Assembly: GCA_963752605.1 (NCBI GenBank)
Contig: CAVVYW010000006.1
Span: 372,001 to 436,000, forward strand
Direction of reading: 5' to 3'
Length of the DNA: 64,000 nucleotides
DNA from: CAVVYW01 sp963752605
Lineage (GTDB): Bacteria > Actinomycetota > Thermoleophilia > Solirubrobacterales > 70-9
Under the pieces are notes generated by a model that ran no database searches, was not told the DNA's origin, and saw only the letters and a program-made list of their open reading frames with translations. Below are positions 25,276-33,275 of the stretch, in pieces. The translations under genes and the position numbers were made by a program. Position 1 is the first letter of the stretch. Every line of letters begins with the position of its first letter.

Positions 25276-25304
25276 CCCGGATTTGAATGGCGGAACCGCG
25301 CCTC

Positions 25305-25310
25305 TATGCT
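25305..25310 (+). promoter_or_regulatory. TATGCT -10 box of the PafBC gene
   Basis: TATGCT ends 6 nt before the GTG at 25317, making a leaderless message. This spacing favours GTG 25317 over ATG 25287 as the start. Confidence 0.5.
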
Positions 25311-25316
25311 GCCCCC

Positions 25317-27398
25317 GTGGCCAAGGACACCGAGAAGCTGATCCGCCAGCTCTCGCTGATCTCCTTTCTGATGGCCCAGGGCAGGCCGACCTCGGCGCTC
25401 GAGATCAAGCGCGAGGTGGAGGGATACAGCGACATGAACGACGACGCCTTCGCGCGCCGCTTCTACGCGGACCGCGCCGAGCTGGAGAGCCTCGGGATCA
25501 CTCTGCAGGTCGAGAAGCCCGGCGAGAGCCTCCAAGGCTATGAGTCCGAGCTCTACTCGCTGCCGCCCGAGAACTACTACCTGCCCGCGATCGAGTTCTC
25601 CGACGACGAGCTGGCAGCGCTTCAAACGGCCCTGCACCTGCTCGACGGGGAGTTCGCCTACGCGGAGCCGCTGCGTCTGGCGCTCCAGCAGGTCTCCTGG
25701 GGGCGGCCAAGCTCACTGACCTCCCCGGCCGAGGCCTCGGTCGAGGTGCGGATGACCGCGAAGGCCGACGGCGCCGAGGTCTCGCAGCGCCTGTCGAAGA
25801 TTGAGACCGCGATCTCGCGCCGCAAGACGATCGAGTTCAGCTACTACACGATCGAACGGGACTCGCAGGAGAAGCGGAAGGTGGACCCCTACCACCTGGT
25901 CTACCGCGGCGGGCAGTTCTACCTGATCGGCCACTCGCACGAGCGGGACGCGATCCGCGTCTTCCGGCTCTCCCGGATCCGGGGCAAGGTCTCCTACGCG
26001 TCCAAGGCCGAGCACGACTTCTCGCCCCCCGAGAGCTTCGAGCGACGTGACTACGCGCGGCGGGCCGAGTGGCAGCTCGGCGAGATCGAGGGCACCGCGA
26101 AGGTGTTCCTGCGCGAGCGAGTCGCCTGGCTGGTCGAGCGCGATTTCGGCTCCTATGGGGAGATCCGCAACACGAAGGGGTCCGACGGGGCGCCCGGCAG
26201 GGGACAGATCTTCGAGACGGACTACGCCTCCAGCCGGCAGATGGTCGCCTGGGTGCTGCACTGGCGCCAGAACGCGACGGTGCTGGAGCCGCCCGAGCTC
26301 GCGCGGGAGGTCGCCGACCGCCTGGAGCTGCTGATCAGCCGCCACACCGGTGAGTTCGAGCTCGCGGACTCGGCCGGGACGGTCGCCCCGCCGCCGGCGC
26401 GGCCCCGCTCGAACGGCCGCTCCGAATCATCGATCAGGCCGGAGCGGTTCGCCCGGCTGGTGACGCTCGCCGGGATGCTGATCGAGGCCTCGAAGGGCGA
26501 CCGCCGGCTCGCCGTCTCCGATGTCCTCGACAACCTCCACCTCTCGCGGAACGAGCTGAGCGATGACATCGACCTGCTCAACGTCGTCAACTTCGGCGGT
26601 GGCACCTACGTCCTCTATGCCGAGCTCCAGGGCGAGGAGATCGAGGTGGACGCCGAGCCCTACGGGGACAACTTCGCCAAGCCGGCCCGACTCCTCCCCC
26701 TGGAGGCGAAGGCGCTGGTCGCCGCGATCGACCTGTTCGGCGACCATCTCCCCCAGAGCGGGCTGGCGAGCGCCCGTAAGAAGATCGTCGGCGCGCTGGG
26801 ACACGACCCCTCCGAGGAGGGCCTGGAGATCGCCGCCTCCGGCGGGGACGACTCCGCCATTGCGCGCATCGTCAACAAGGCGATCGAGTCACGGCGGGTC
26901 CTGGCTATCCACTACTACAAGGAGAACGAGGACGAGTTCACCAAGCGCGAGATCGAGCCCTACCGCCTCGCCAACGGGCCCGAGGGCTGGTACGTCGCCT
27001 CCTACGACCGCCGCCGCGAGGACGTCCGCCACTTCCGCCTCGATCGGATCAAGGAGGCGGAGGTCACGTCGGAGGACTTCGAGCCCCGGCCCGAGGTCGC
27101 CGACATCGCCTCGATCGAGGGGGGCTGGCTCTCCGGCGAGAACGTCCCGGCCGCCGACGTCGCCCGCGTCTGGGTCTCACCCGAGCGGGCCCGCTGGGCG
27201 CGCGAGGAGCACACCGTGGTCGAGGAGCTCCGCGACGGCGCCCTGATCGTCGAGGTGCCCTACGGCAGCCCCGACTGGCTGCTGCGCGAGATCCTCAAGG
27301 GCGCCGGCGACTTCGTAGTGATCGAGCCCGAGGAGGCGCGCGAGGCGATCGCGCGCGAGCTCGAGGTCGACGCCGGCGCGACCGCCAAGGCCGCGTAG
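25317..27398 (+). CDS. Fused PafB-PafC WYL-domain transcriptional regulator
   Basis: A protein of 693 residues made of two tandem units, each an N-terminal winged helix plus a WYL domain. Unit 1 is KLIRQLSLISFLMAQGRPTS, then EFSYYTIERDS and PYHLVYRGGQFYLIGHSHER. Unit 2, from about residue 380, is ERFARLVTLAGMLIEASKGD, then LAIHYYKENEDEFTKREIEP and GPEGWYVASYDRRREDVRHF. In mycobacteria PafB and PafC are separate and together activate the LexA-independent DNA-damage response; fused forms are known in some actinobacteria. No pup-proteasome genes are beside it here. Confidence 0.9.
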   Translation: MAKDTEKLIRQLSLISFLMAQGRPTSALEIKREVEGYSDMNDDAFARRFYADRAELESLGITLQVEKPGESLQGYESELYSLPPENYYLPAIEFSDDELAALQTALHLLDGEFAYAEPLRLALQQVSWGRPSSLTSPAEASVEVRMTAKADGAEVSQRLSKIETAISRRKTIEFSYYTIERDSQEKRKVDPYHLVYRGGQFYLIGHSHERDAIRVFRLSRIRGKVSYASKAEHDFSPPESFERRDYARRAEWQLGEIEGTAKVFLRERVAWLVERDFGSYGEIRNTKGSDGAPGRGQIFETDYASSRQMVAWVLHWRQNATVLEPPELAREVADRLELLISRHTGEFELADSAGTVAPPPARPRSNGRSESSIRPERFARLVTLAGMLIEASKGDRRLAVSDVLDNLHLSRNELSDDIDLLNVVNFGGGTYVLYAELQGEEIEVDAEPYGDNFAKPARLLPLEAKALVAAIDLFGDHLPQSGLASARKKIVGALGHDPSEEGLEIAASGGDDSAIARIVNKAIESRRVLAIHYYKENEDEFTKREIEPYRLANGPEGWYVASYDRRREDVRHFRLDRIKEAEVTSEDFEPRPEVADIASIEGGWLSGENVPAADVARVWVSPERARWAREEHTVVEELRDGALIVEVPYGSPDWLLREILKGAGDFVVIEPEEAREAIARELEVDAGATAKAA

Positions 27399-27449
27399 CT
27401 GTAGCTGCGCTCAGTGCGACACGCACCGGTGGCGGCCGAGCGGCGTCGG

Positions 27450-27489
27450 AAAAAAAATGAGAGCCCCGGCGTGGCGCCGAGGCTCTCAT
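27450..27489 (-). terminator. Rho-independent terminator of the RTX-like gene
   Basis: On the minus strand ATGAGAGCC/GGCTCTCAT plus CGGCG/CGCCG form a stem of about 15 bp with one wobble, followed directly by a run of eight T. It lies 27 nt after the RTX stop. Confidence 0.85.
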
Positions 27490-27516
27490 GAGCTCAATCG
27501 CTTGACGGCTTAGCCG

Positions 27517-28593
27517 TTAGAACTTCGGACCCTTGCCGGGCTTCGGACCCTTGCCGGGCTTCGGAGCCTTGGGCCCCTTGCCCTTCTTGGTCTTGTTGGC
27601 ATCGGTGCCGGCCTCGCAGTTGACGGCCTTGTCCTTGCCTCGGCCGCCGTTGCAGGTGTCGGTTCCGTCGCCGCCGTCCATGCTGTCCTTGCCGTTGCCG
27701 CCGGACAGCGTGTCATTGCCGGCGTCGCCGAACAACCTGTCCTTGGCGTTGTTGCCACTGACACTGTCATCACCGTCACCGCCGCAGGCAATGTCCTTGC
27801 CGTTTAGGCCGGTGATCGTGTCGTTGCCGGCGAGCCCGCTGATGACGTCCTTCCTCTTCGTGCCGCGAAGGACGTCATTGCCCGCCGTGCCGGTCTGTGT
27901 CGGTGACGCGCAGGCCGGATTCGGCGGATTCGGACCGGGCGGATTCGGACAGCTGGTCTCCGTGATCGGAGACGCGTTGTTGCGCGGATTGGTCGCGGTG
28001 GTCACCACGAAATCCGAGGCGCTGTCGTTCGTGTCATCCGCCGCCTCCAGCAGAGTCGCGCAACCACGCCCGATCGAGCGCAGCAGCGACTTGCCGTCGA
28101 GATTCGGTCCGCCCAATGAAACCGGATTCCCGTACGGCGACGCGGGGGGAACGGGCGGGAACGTCGCCGGAACACCGCCGACATTCTGATACGCCACGCA
28201 GTCGATTCCGGTGAATGGCGGCGCCGCTGCATTCTCGGTGAAGCAGACGGTGCCGCCGGTGTTGACGACGCTGAAATTCGGGTCGGTAGCGTCAGCTCCA
28301 GGAACGCCGACGTCTCCGACCAGAACAGTGGCCTGGTTGGCGCCATTCGGAACGTCGTTCAGGATGACGCTCGAGAAAACACCGCCGCCGCCGTCATAGG
28401 TGACGACCCGCTTGGTGGAGAGCAGATTCTGGCCGGCCGCATATGCCTGAAGCACGACGTAATCCCCGTCAGTGCCCGTCTCGTGCACCTCGCGGATCAG
28501 GTTCTGTTGGTAGGCGTTCGCGGTGCTTGCGCTGATCGCTGCTACGAGCCCCGCCGCCGAGGCCGCGAGTACCACCCTCTTCCTACGTCTCAT
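27517..28593 (-). CDS. Secreted RTX/hemolysin-type calcium-binding repeat protein
   Basis: A protein of 358 residues. The Sec signal peptide is RRKRVVLAASAAGLVAAISA to STANA. A domain of about 200 residues that I do not recognise follows (VTYDGGGGVFSSVILNDVPN). Then come about seven nonapeptide-like calcium repeats: GTAGNDVLRG, GLAGNDTITG, GGDGDDSVSG, GDAGNDTLSG, GGDGTDTCNG. The tail is Lys/Pro/Gly-rich (KGKGPKAPKPGKGPKPGKG). RTX repeats fold outside the cell on binding Ca2+. No type I secretion genes are nearby and a Sec signal is present. GGAAGG lies before the ATG, and the gene ends in a strong terminator. Confidence 0.82.
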   Translation of the reverse strand: MRRRKRVVLAASAAGLVAAISASTANAYQQNLIREVHETGTDGDYVVLQAYAAGQNLLSTKRVVTYDGGGGVFSSVILNDVPNGANQATVLVGDVGVPGADATDPNFSVVNTGGTVCFTENAAAPPFTGIDCVAYQNVGGVPATFPPVPPASPYGNPVSLGGPNLDGKSLLRSIGRGCATLLEAADDTNDSASDFVVTTATNPRNNASPITETSCPNPPGPNPPNPACASPTQTGTAGNDVLRGTKRKDVISGLAGNDTITGLNGKDIACGGDGDDSVSGNNAKDRLFGDAGNDTLSGGNGKDSMDGGDGTDTCNGGRGKDKAVNCEAGTDANKTKKGKGPKAPKPGKGPKPGKGPKF

Positions 28594-28636
28594 GTTGATC
28601 CTTCCCTCTAGCCAGTGGGTCTTCCCTGGAAATGCC

Positions 28637-28654
28637 AGGAAATCCGGATTTCCT
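28637..28654. promoter_or_regulatory. Perfect 18-bp palindrome between the RTX-like and MBL genes
   Basis: AGGAAATCCGGATTTCCT, self-complementary without a spacer, lies 44 bp upstream of the RTX ATG and 64 bp upstream of the MBL GTG. Next to it CCTGG-aaatg-CCAGG forms a second small repeat. Probably a dimer binding site; the regulator is unknown. Confidence 0.5.
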
Positions 28655-28717
28655 TACTCGTTGAAGCGCGTCCCAGCACCGGAAGGGTACGGGTGCGACA
28701 GTCGTCAAGCTTCGGGA

Positions 28718-29458
28718 GTGGCCAGTCCCGACGTCGAGCGGATCCTCGCCCCGAACCCCGGGCCGATGACGCTCGAGGGCACCAACACTTATCTGGTCGG
28801 GCGGGGGCCGACGATCGTGATCGACCCGGGTCCGGCCGACGAGGGGCACATCGAGGCGGTGCGGGCGGCCGCCGAGGAGCGGGGCGGGATCGGGGCGGTG
28901 CTGCTCACGCACTCGCACGATGACCACGCCGGCGGTGTTTCAATGCTCGGGGTGCAGCCTGAGGGCGCCCATGACGCCCACGACGCGGCCGGCCTCGGCG
29001 TGATCCCAACCCCCGGCCACGCCGAGGACCACGTCTGCTTCTTCCTCGAGCGCGAGCACCCGGCCTCGGGCGGGATCACGGCTTGCTTCACGGGCGACCT
29101 CGTCCTCGGCGAGGGCTCCACGATCGTTCCGCCGCGCGAGCATGGCGGCTCGCTGGCCGACTACATGGCCTCGCTGCACCGCCTCAACAGGATTGACCTG
29201 GATCTGCTGCTCCCCGGCCACGGGCCGCAGATCACCGATCCGCACGCGAAGCTCAACGAGTACCTCAAGCATCGCGAGGAGCGCCAATCCCGCCTGGAGG
29301 CGGCCCTCGACCGCGGCGAGCGCTCGCGCGAAGCGCTCCTGGCGGAGGTGTGGGACGACGTGCCCGAGGAGCTGCGCGGGGCCGCGGCGGTGGCGATGCA
29401 GGCGCACCTGGAGATGCTGGAGGACCAGGGAAGGCTGCCCGCCGACCTCGGGGTGTGA
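28718..29458 (+). CDS. MBL-fold metallo-hydrolase (LACTB2 / glyoxalase II-like)
   Basis: A protein of 246 residues from the GTG at 28718, where family similarity begins (ILAPNPGPMTLEGTNTYLVG). The metal-binding motif THSHDDHAGG is followed by TPGHAEDHVCF, FTGDLVLGEGSTIV and LLPGHGP, and a C-terminal winged-helix-like domain. This is the LACTB2-type arrangement, whose members are zinc hydrolases with thioester or endoribonuclease activity. The substrate here is unknown. It is followed by the penicillin acylase-family gene after 34 nt. Confidence 0.87.
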   Translation: MASPDVERILAPNPGPMTLEGTNTYLVGRGPTIVIDPGPADEGHIEAVRAAAEERGGIGAVLLTHSHDDHAGGVSMLGVQPEGAHDAHDAAGLGVIPTPGHAEDHVCFFLEREHPASGGITACFTGDLVLGEGSTIVPPREHGGSLADYMASLHRLNRIDLDLLLPGHGPQITDPHAKLNEYLKHREERQSRLEAALDRGERSREALLAEVWDDVPEELRGAAAVAMQAHLEMLEDQGRLPADLGV

Positions 29459-29492
29459 CTGCGCGCGGCGAGGGGGTGCTATCAAGCACCGC

Positions 29493-31898
29493 ATGGCGAT
29501 AGACGTCGGCACGATCCTGCGCAGGGGGGCCGCCGGAGCGGGCATCGGCAGCGCACTCTTCGGTGCCACCGCCGCCGGGCTCTGGTGGCAGCTCTTCCGC
29601 CGTCCCCTGCCCAGGACCGAGGGTGAGCTGCGGATCGCAGGTCTGGAGGGGACCGTCGAGATCGCCCGCGACCGCTGGGGAATGCCGCGCATCAGGGCCA
29701 CCACCCCGCACGACCTCTGGTTCGGACAGGGCTTCGTCCACGGGCAGGACCGCCTCTGGCAATGCGACCTGCAACGCCGGATCGCATCGGGGCGCGTAGC
29801 CGAGGTCGCTGGCCGCGAGGGGCTGGCGGTGGACAAGCTGATGCGCACGCTGGGCCTCCGCCGGATCGCGCTGCGCGAGGAGGCCGAGCTGGCGGATGAC
29901 CTTCGCTCCCTGCTCGACGCCTATTGCGACGGCATGAACCGCGCCGCCGAGGCGGCGTCCACCCTCCCCGCCGAGTTCCAGATCCTCAGGCTCGACTTCG
30001 AGCCCTACAGGCCGGCCGACATGCTCGCCGGCCAGAAGCTCCTCTCGTTCGGCCTCTCGACGAACTGGGAGCGCGAGCTGCTTCGCGCCGACCTGGTCCG
30101 CGAGCTCGGGCCCGAGCGCGCGGCGAAGATCGACCCCACCTACCCGAAGGGGAACCCGGTCGCCATGCGGCCCGGTGAGGGCTGGGATGGGGACGGCCTC
30201 ACCCTCGCAGAGCAGATCGGCAAGGTGCGCGAGCAGATCGGCCTGGCGGGCGCCGCCTCGGGATCGAACAACTGGGCGGTGAGCGCCGACTTCACGGCGA
30301 CCTCCGGCCCGCTGATCGCCGGCGACCCGCACCTGCCGACCGGCATGCCGGGCATCTGGCACGAGGTTTCGCTGGAGGTCGGCGACCGCTTCGCCCGCGG
30401 GGCCTCCATCCCCGGCATCCCCGGGATCGTGCTGGGGCAGAGCAACGACGTCGTCTGGACCTTCACGAACGTGATGGCCGACGTCGAGGACCTCTTCATC
30501 GAGCGGATCGACGGCGAGACCTACGAGTTTCAGGGAGAGCAGCGCCCCCTCGAGATCGTCGATGAGGAGATCGAGGTCAAGGGATCCGGGCCGGTGCACC
30601 ATCAGGTCCGCCTGACCCACCACGGGCCGATCGTCAACGACCCGCTTGGCGCGGACGACCAGCAGCCGCTCGCGCTCAGGTGGACCGCCCACGATCATGT
30701 CGGCGTCTCCCACGGCCACATCGGGGTGCTGGACCCCACCAGCGGCCCCGAGATGGTCCAGCTGCTGGGCTCGGTGACGATGCCGGTCTCCAACCTGGTG
30801 TGGGCCGACCGGCACGGCTCGATCGGCTACAAGCTGATGGGGCGGATTCCGATCCGCAAGGGCGGCTGCCCCGACCTCCCCAAGCCGGGCTGGACCGGCG
30901 AGTTCGAGTGGGAGGGCACCGTCCCCTACGAGGAGCTGCCGGAGCTGATGGACCCGCCCGAGGGATTCATCGTCACGGCGAACAACAGGATCGTCGACGA
31001 CTCCTATCCGCACCACATCACGAGCGACTGGCTCGACGGCTATCGCGCAAAGCGGATCGAGCACCTGATCCGGGGCACCGACGAGCACGATCTCGAGAGC
31101 TTCCGGCTGATGCAAACCGACCTGTACTCCATCCCGGGCGAGCAGGTGGTCCACCGGCTAGCGCGCCTGCAGCCCGTCGGTCAGCGCGAGACCCGCGCGA
31201 TCGAGCGGCTGAAGAGCTGGGACCGCCGGCTGACCCCCGACTCCATCGCCGCCACGATCTATCAGGCGTTCCTGCTGCGATTCGCGCGGGAGTTCACCCG
31301 CGCCGCGATCGGCGATCGCGATCTCGCCGAGCGCTACCTGGACCGCTCGGACAGCGGGTTCAGCACGCACGTCACCTCACCCTGGCGCTGGCACTCGCAC
31401 CTGCTCGCCCTCTGGGAGGAGGGGGACGAGGAGCTGATCGGCCGGCCGTGGGACGAGCTGGCGATCGAGGCGCTGCGGGGCGGGCTGGATGACCTCGAGA
31501 GCCGCTTCGGGCCGGACCCCGAGCACTGGCGCTGGGGAGACGTGCACAGGCTGGACTTCCCGCACGCGCTCGGGGCCGCGAACCCGGGGTTCGACTGGGT
31601 CTTCAACCGGTCGCTGCGCCCGGGCGGAGGACAGGAGACGGTCGCGCAGATCGCCTATGACCCCAACGACCCGTACGAGGCGATCTGGGCGCCGAGCTGG
31701 CGGATGGTCGCCGACCCGGCGCGGCCGGACGACTCGATGTGGCAGGACTTCACCGGGCAGTCGGGCCACGCCTGGAGCAGGCACTACGACGACCTGCAGC
31801 CGCGCTGGCTCGCGGGCGAGATGCAGCGAATGGCGGGCGAGGGGCCCTGGGAGACCCTCACCCTCCATCCCGGCCAGGACGGCGCCGGGCCGGCCTGA
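29493..31898 (+). CDS. Penicillin acylase-family Ntn hydrolase
   Basis: A protein of 801 residues. The N-terminal hydrophobic segment GIGSALFGATAAGLWWQLF is a likely signal or anchor. IARDRWGMPRIRATTPHDLW and FGQGFVHGQDRLWQ mark the alpha chain. The autocatalytic site AASGSNNWAVS provides the Ser that becomes the N-terminal nucleophile after cleavage. Late motifs such as VWTFTNVMADVEDLF, IVTANNRIVDDSYPHH and FTGQSGHAWSRHYDD belong to the beta chain. Members cleave amides such as acyl-homoserine lactones or beta-lactam side chains. Its stop overlaps the next start (TGATG). Confidence 0.9.
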   Translation: MAIDVGTILRRGAAGAGIGSALFGATAAGLWWQLFRRPLPRTEGELRIAGLEGTVEIARDRWGMPRIRATTPHDLWFGQGFVHGQDRLWQCDLQRRIASGRVAEVAGREGLAVDKLMRTLGLRRIALREEAELADDLRSLLDAYCDGMNRAAEAASTLPAEFQILRLDFEPYRPADMLAGQKLLSFGLSTNWERELLRADLVRELGPERAAKIDPTYPKGNPVAMRPGEGWDGDGLTLAEQIGKVREQIGLAGAASGSNNWAVSADFTATSGPLIAGDPHLPTGMPGIWHEVSLEVGDRFARGASIPGIPGIVLGQSNDVVWTFTNVMADVEDLFIERIDGETYEFQGEQRPLEIVDEEIEVKGSGPVHHQVRLTHHGPIVNDPLGADDQQPLALRWTAHDHVGVSHGHIGVLDPTSGPEMVQLLGSVTMPVSNLVWADRHGSIGYKLMGRIPIRKGGCPDLPKPGWTGEFEWEGTVPYEELPELMDPPEGFIVTANNRIVDDSYPHHITSDWLDGYRAKRIEHLIRGTDEHDLESFRLMQTDLYSIPGEQVVHRLARLQPVGQRETRAIERLKSWDRRLTPDSIAATIYQAFLLRFAREFTRAAIGDRDLAERYLDRSDSGFSTHVTSPWRWHSHLLALWEEGDEELIGRPWDELAIEALRGGLDDLESRFGPDPEHWRWGDVHRLDFPHALGAANPGFDWVFNRSLRPGGGQETVAQIAYDPNDPYEAIWAPSWRMVADPARPDDSMWQDFTGQSGHAWSRHYDDLQPRWLAGEMQRMAGEGPWETLTLHPGQDGAGPA

Positions 31899-32368
31899 TG
31901 GCGGGCCGGCGCGACCAGATCAAGCTGACCGACTCAGAGCAGCGGGAGCTGCTCGAGACGGAGCGCGTCGTCACCGTCGGCTCGATGGGGCCCCGCGGCT
32001 TCCCGCACCTGATGCCGCTCTGGTACGTGCTCCGCGACGGCGAGATCTGGGTCTGGACCTACGCGAAGTCCCAGAAGGTGAAGAACCTGGAGCGCGACCC
32101 GCGGTGCACGCTCCTAATCGAGACCGGCGAGGAGTACCAGGAGCTGCGCGGGGTGATGATCGAGGCGGAGGCGGAGCTGATCCGGGACACGGACGAGGTC
32201 TTCGAGTTCGGTAAAGAGCTCACCGTCCGCTACACGGAGGGGATCGACTCGATCGAGGGCGACGCCGCCGCCGGGCTTCAGGCGCAGGCCCCGAAGCGCG
32301 TCGCGATCCGATTCCGCGCCAGGCGTACGGCGAGCTGGGATCACCGCAAGCTCGGCGGGACCTATTAG
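31898..32368 (+). CDS. Pyridoxamine 5'-phosphate oxidase-fold (F420-type) protein
   Basis: A protein of 156 residues. The split-barrel flavin/F420 fold shows VVTVGSMGPRGFPHLMPLWY, EIWVWTYAKSQKVKNLERDP and a C-terminal RVAIRFRARRTASWDHRKLG. It binds FMN or F420 and reduces or merely binds small molecules. It is translationally coupled to the acylase by TGATG, so the two may act on the same compound; that is an inference from arrangement. Confidence 0.83.
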   Translation: MAGRRDQIKLTDSEQRELLETERVVTVGSMGPRGFPHLMPLWYVLRDGEIWVWTYAKSQKVKNLERDPRCTLLIETGEEYQELRGVMIEAEAELIRDTDEVFEFGKELTVRYTEGIDSIEGDAAAGLQAQAPKRVAIRFRARRTASWDHRKLGGTY

Positions 32369-32391
32369 CGCCTATGGGGCAGGCCTTAAAC

Positions 32392-32405
32392 GCGGGAATT
32401 CCCGC
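32392..32405. repeat. Perfect 14-bp palindrome
   Basis: GCGGGAATTCCCGC, 24 nt after the PPOX-like stop and about 70 nt upstream of the riboswitch transcript. With no T-run it is more likely a protein-binding site than a terminator. Confidence 0.35.
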
Positions 32406-32469
32406 AAATTCCGGCCAAGCTGCCCCAGTTCTCCACGGGGAACCGGCTCATGACTTCTGATGGGCCTGC

Positions 32470-32475
32470 TACTTT
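32470..32475 (+). promoter_or_regulatory. Candidate -10 box of the riboswitch-CAP transcript
   Basis: TACTTT directly precedes the riboswitch. A start about 7 nt later would give a leader of roughly 165 nt containing the whole aptamer. Confidence 0.4.
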
Positions 32476-32638
32476 GCCGCGCTGATCAAACCTTGCCTAA
32501 CCGCCGGCCCGTCTGCGGTGCCGGCGGCCGGGGGACCCAAGTCCTAAAGGCATAGGGGCGAATTGCCGATTTCGGCATAACGCGACTCTTTCCGTGTGAG
32601 CCCGACAGCTAACCCCGGCGGCGCGAACGAAAGAGGGG
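32476..32638 (+). ncRNA. Cyclic di-AMP riboswitch (ydaO-yuaA)
   Basis: The leader of the CAP gene shows the conserved blocks of this class in order: GCCGGGGGACCCAAG, AGGGGCGAAT, then ACTCTTTCCG, GAGCCCGACAGCTAACC and CGAACGAAAGAGGGG. CTCTTTC pairs with GAAAGAG, closing the last junction. These RNAs bind c-di-AMP and in actinobacteria often switch off cell-wall hydrolases and secreted resuscitation-type proteins. The final GAGGGG, 8 nt from the ATG, is both part of the closing region and the probable ribosome site, so ligand binding could block translation. Confidence 0.92.
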
Positions 32639-32645
32639 TGAAGCA

Positions 32646-33218
32646 ATGTCAAGGACGACCGCAAGGCACCTTTGCCGACGTCCCATACTCCGGACAGCAG
32701 CCGGCGCGACGGCGCTCGCGGCGACCCTGATCTGCGCCGGATCGATCTCATCCGCCAGCGCGAGCTGCCCCGACGAGGGCCTCGTTCCGGCTCGGCTGAG
32801 CAAGGAGGCGGCGCGCGACTCGGTCGCCTGCCTGATCAACGAGCAACGCGCTCTGAGTGGGCTGGGGCCGCTTACCGTCAACGTCAACCTCCAGCAGGCA
32901 GCGCAACAGCACTCCAAAGCGATGAACAAGCACAACTTCTTCGCCCACGGCTCAGCGCTGAACCGCGTCAAGCGAGCCGGCTACCTGGGCGGGGCCTCCG
33001 CCTGGAGTGTGGGCGAGGTGATCGCCTGGGGCAAGGGCGGGGCCGGAACCCCCAAGTCGGCCGTCGCGGACTGGATGCGCAGCCCATCCCATCGGGCGGC
33101 CCTGCTCACGGCGGGCTTTCAGGAGTTGGGCGTCGGGGTGGCGAAGGGCTCCCCGCTGAGCCGTAAGCCACGGTTCGGCTCGGCCATCTATACGGTGGAT
33201 CTCGGCTCCCGCCGCTAG
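32646..33218 (+). CDS. Secreted CAP/SCP-domain protein (YkwD-like)
   Basis: A protein of 190 residues. A Sec signal peptide (TAAGATALAATLICAGSISSASA) is followed by one CAP domain: ACLINEQRALSGLGPLTVN, QQAAQQHSKAMNKHNFFAHG with the conserved His, WSVGEVIAWG with Glu, and DWMRSPSHRAALLTAGFQEL, GVGVAKGS. Bacterial CAP proteins are secreted and thought to act at the cell wall; the activity is unproven. Expression is expected to follow c-di-AMP through the riboswitch in its leader, linking it to wall or osmotic state. Confidence 0.9.
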   Translation: MSRTTARHLCRRPILRTAAGATALAATLICAGSISSASASCPDEGLVPARLSKEAARDSVACLINEQRALSGLGPLTVNVNLQQAAQQHSKAMNKHNFFAHGSALNRVKRAGYLGGASAWSVGEVIAWGKGGAGTPKSAVADWMRSPSHRAALLTAGFQELGVGVAKGSPLSRKPRFGSAIYTVDLGSRR

Positions 33219-33225
33219 CTGCGGA

Positions 33226-33231
33226 TAACAT
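33226..33231 (+). promoter_or_regulatory. Candidate -10 box of rmlD
   Basis: TAACAT, with a predicted leader of about 37 nt that contains GGAGG (33261-33265) 10 nt before the GTG. Confidence 0.35.
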
Positions 33232-33275
33232 CGGTCCGCCCGCTTTACGAACCCAAAAACGGAGGACGGGGATCG

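Noticed and set aside
27450..27489. Bidirectional terminator serving PafBC too
   Set aside because: On the plus strand the stem is not followed by a T-run, so only the minus-strand function is supported.
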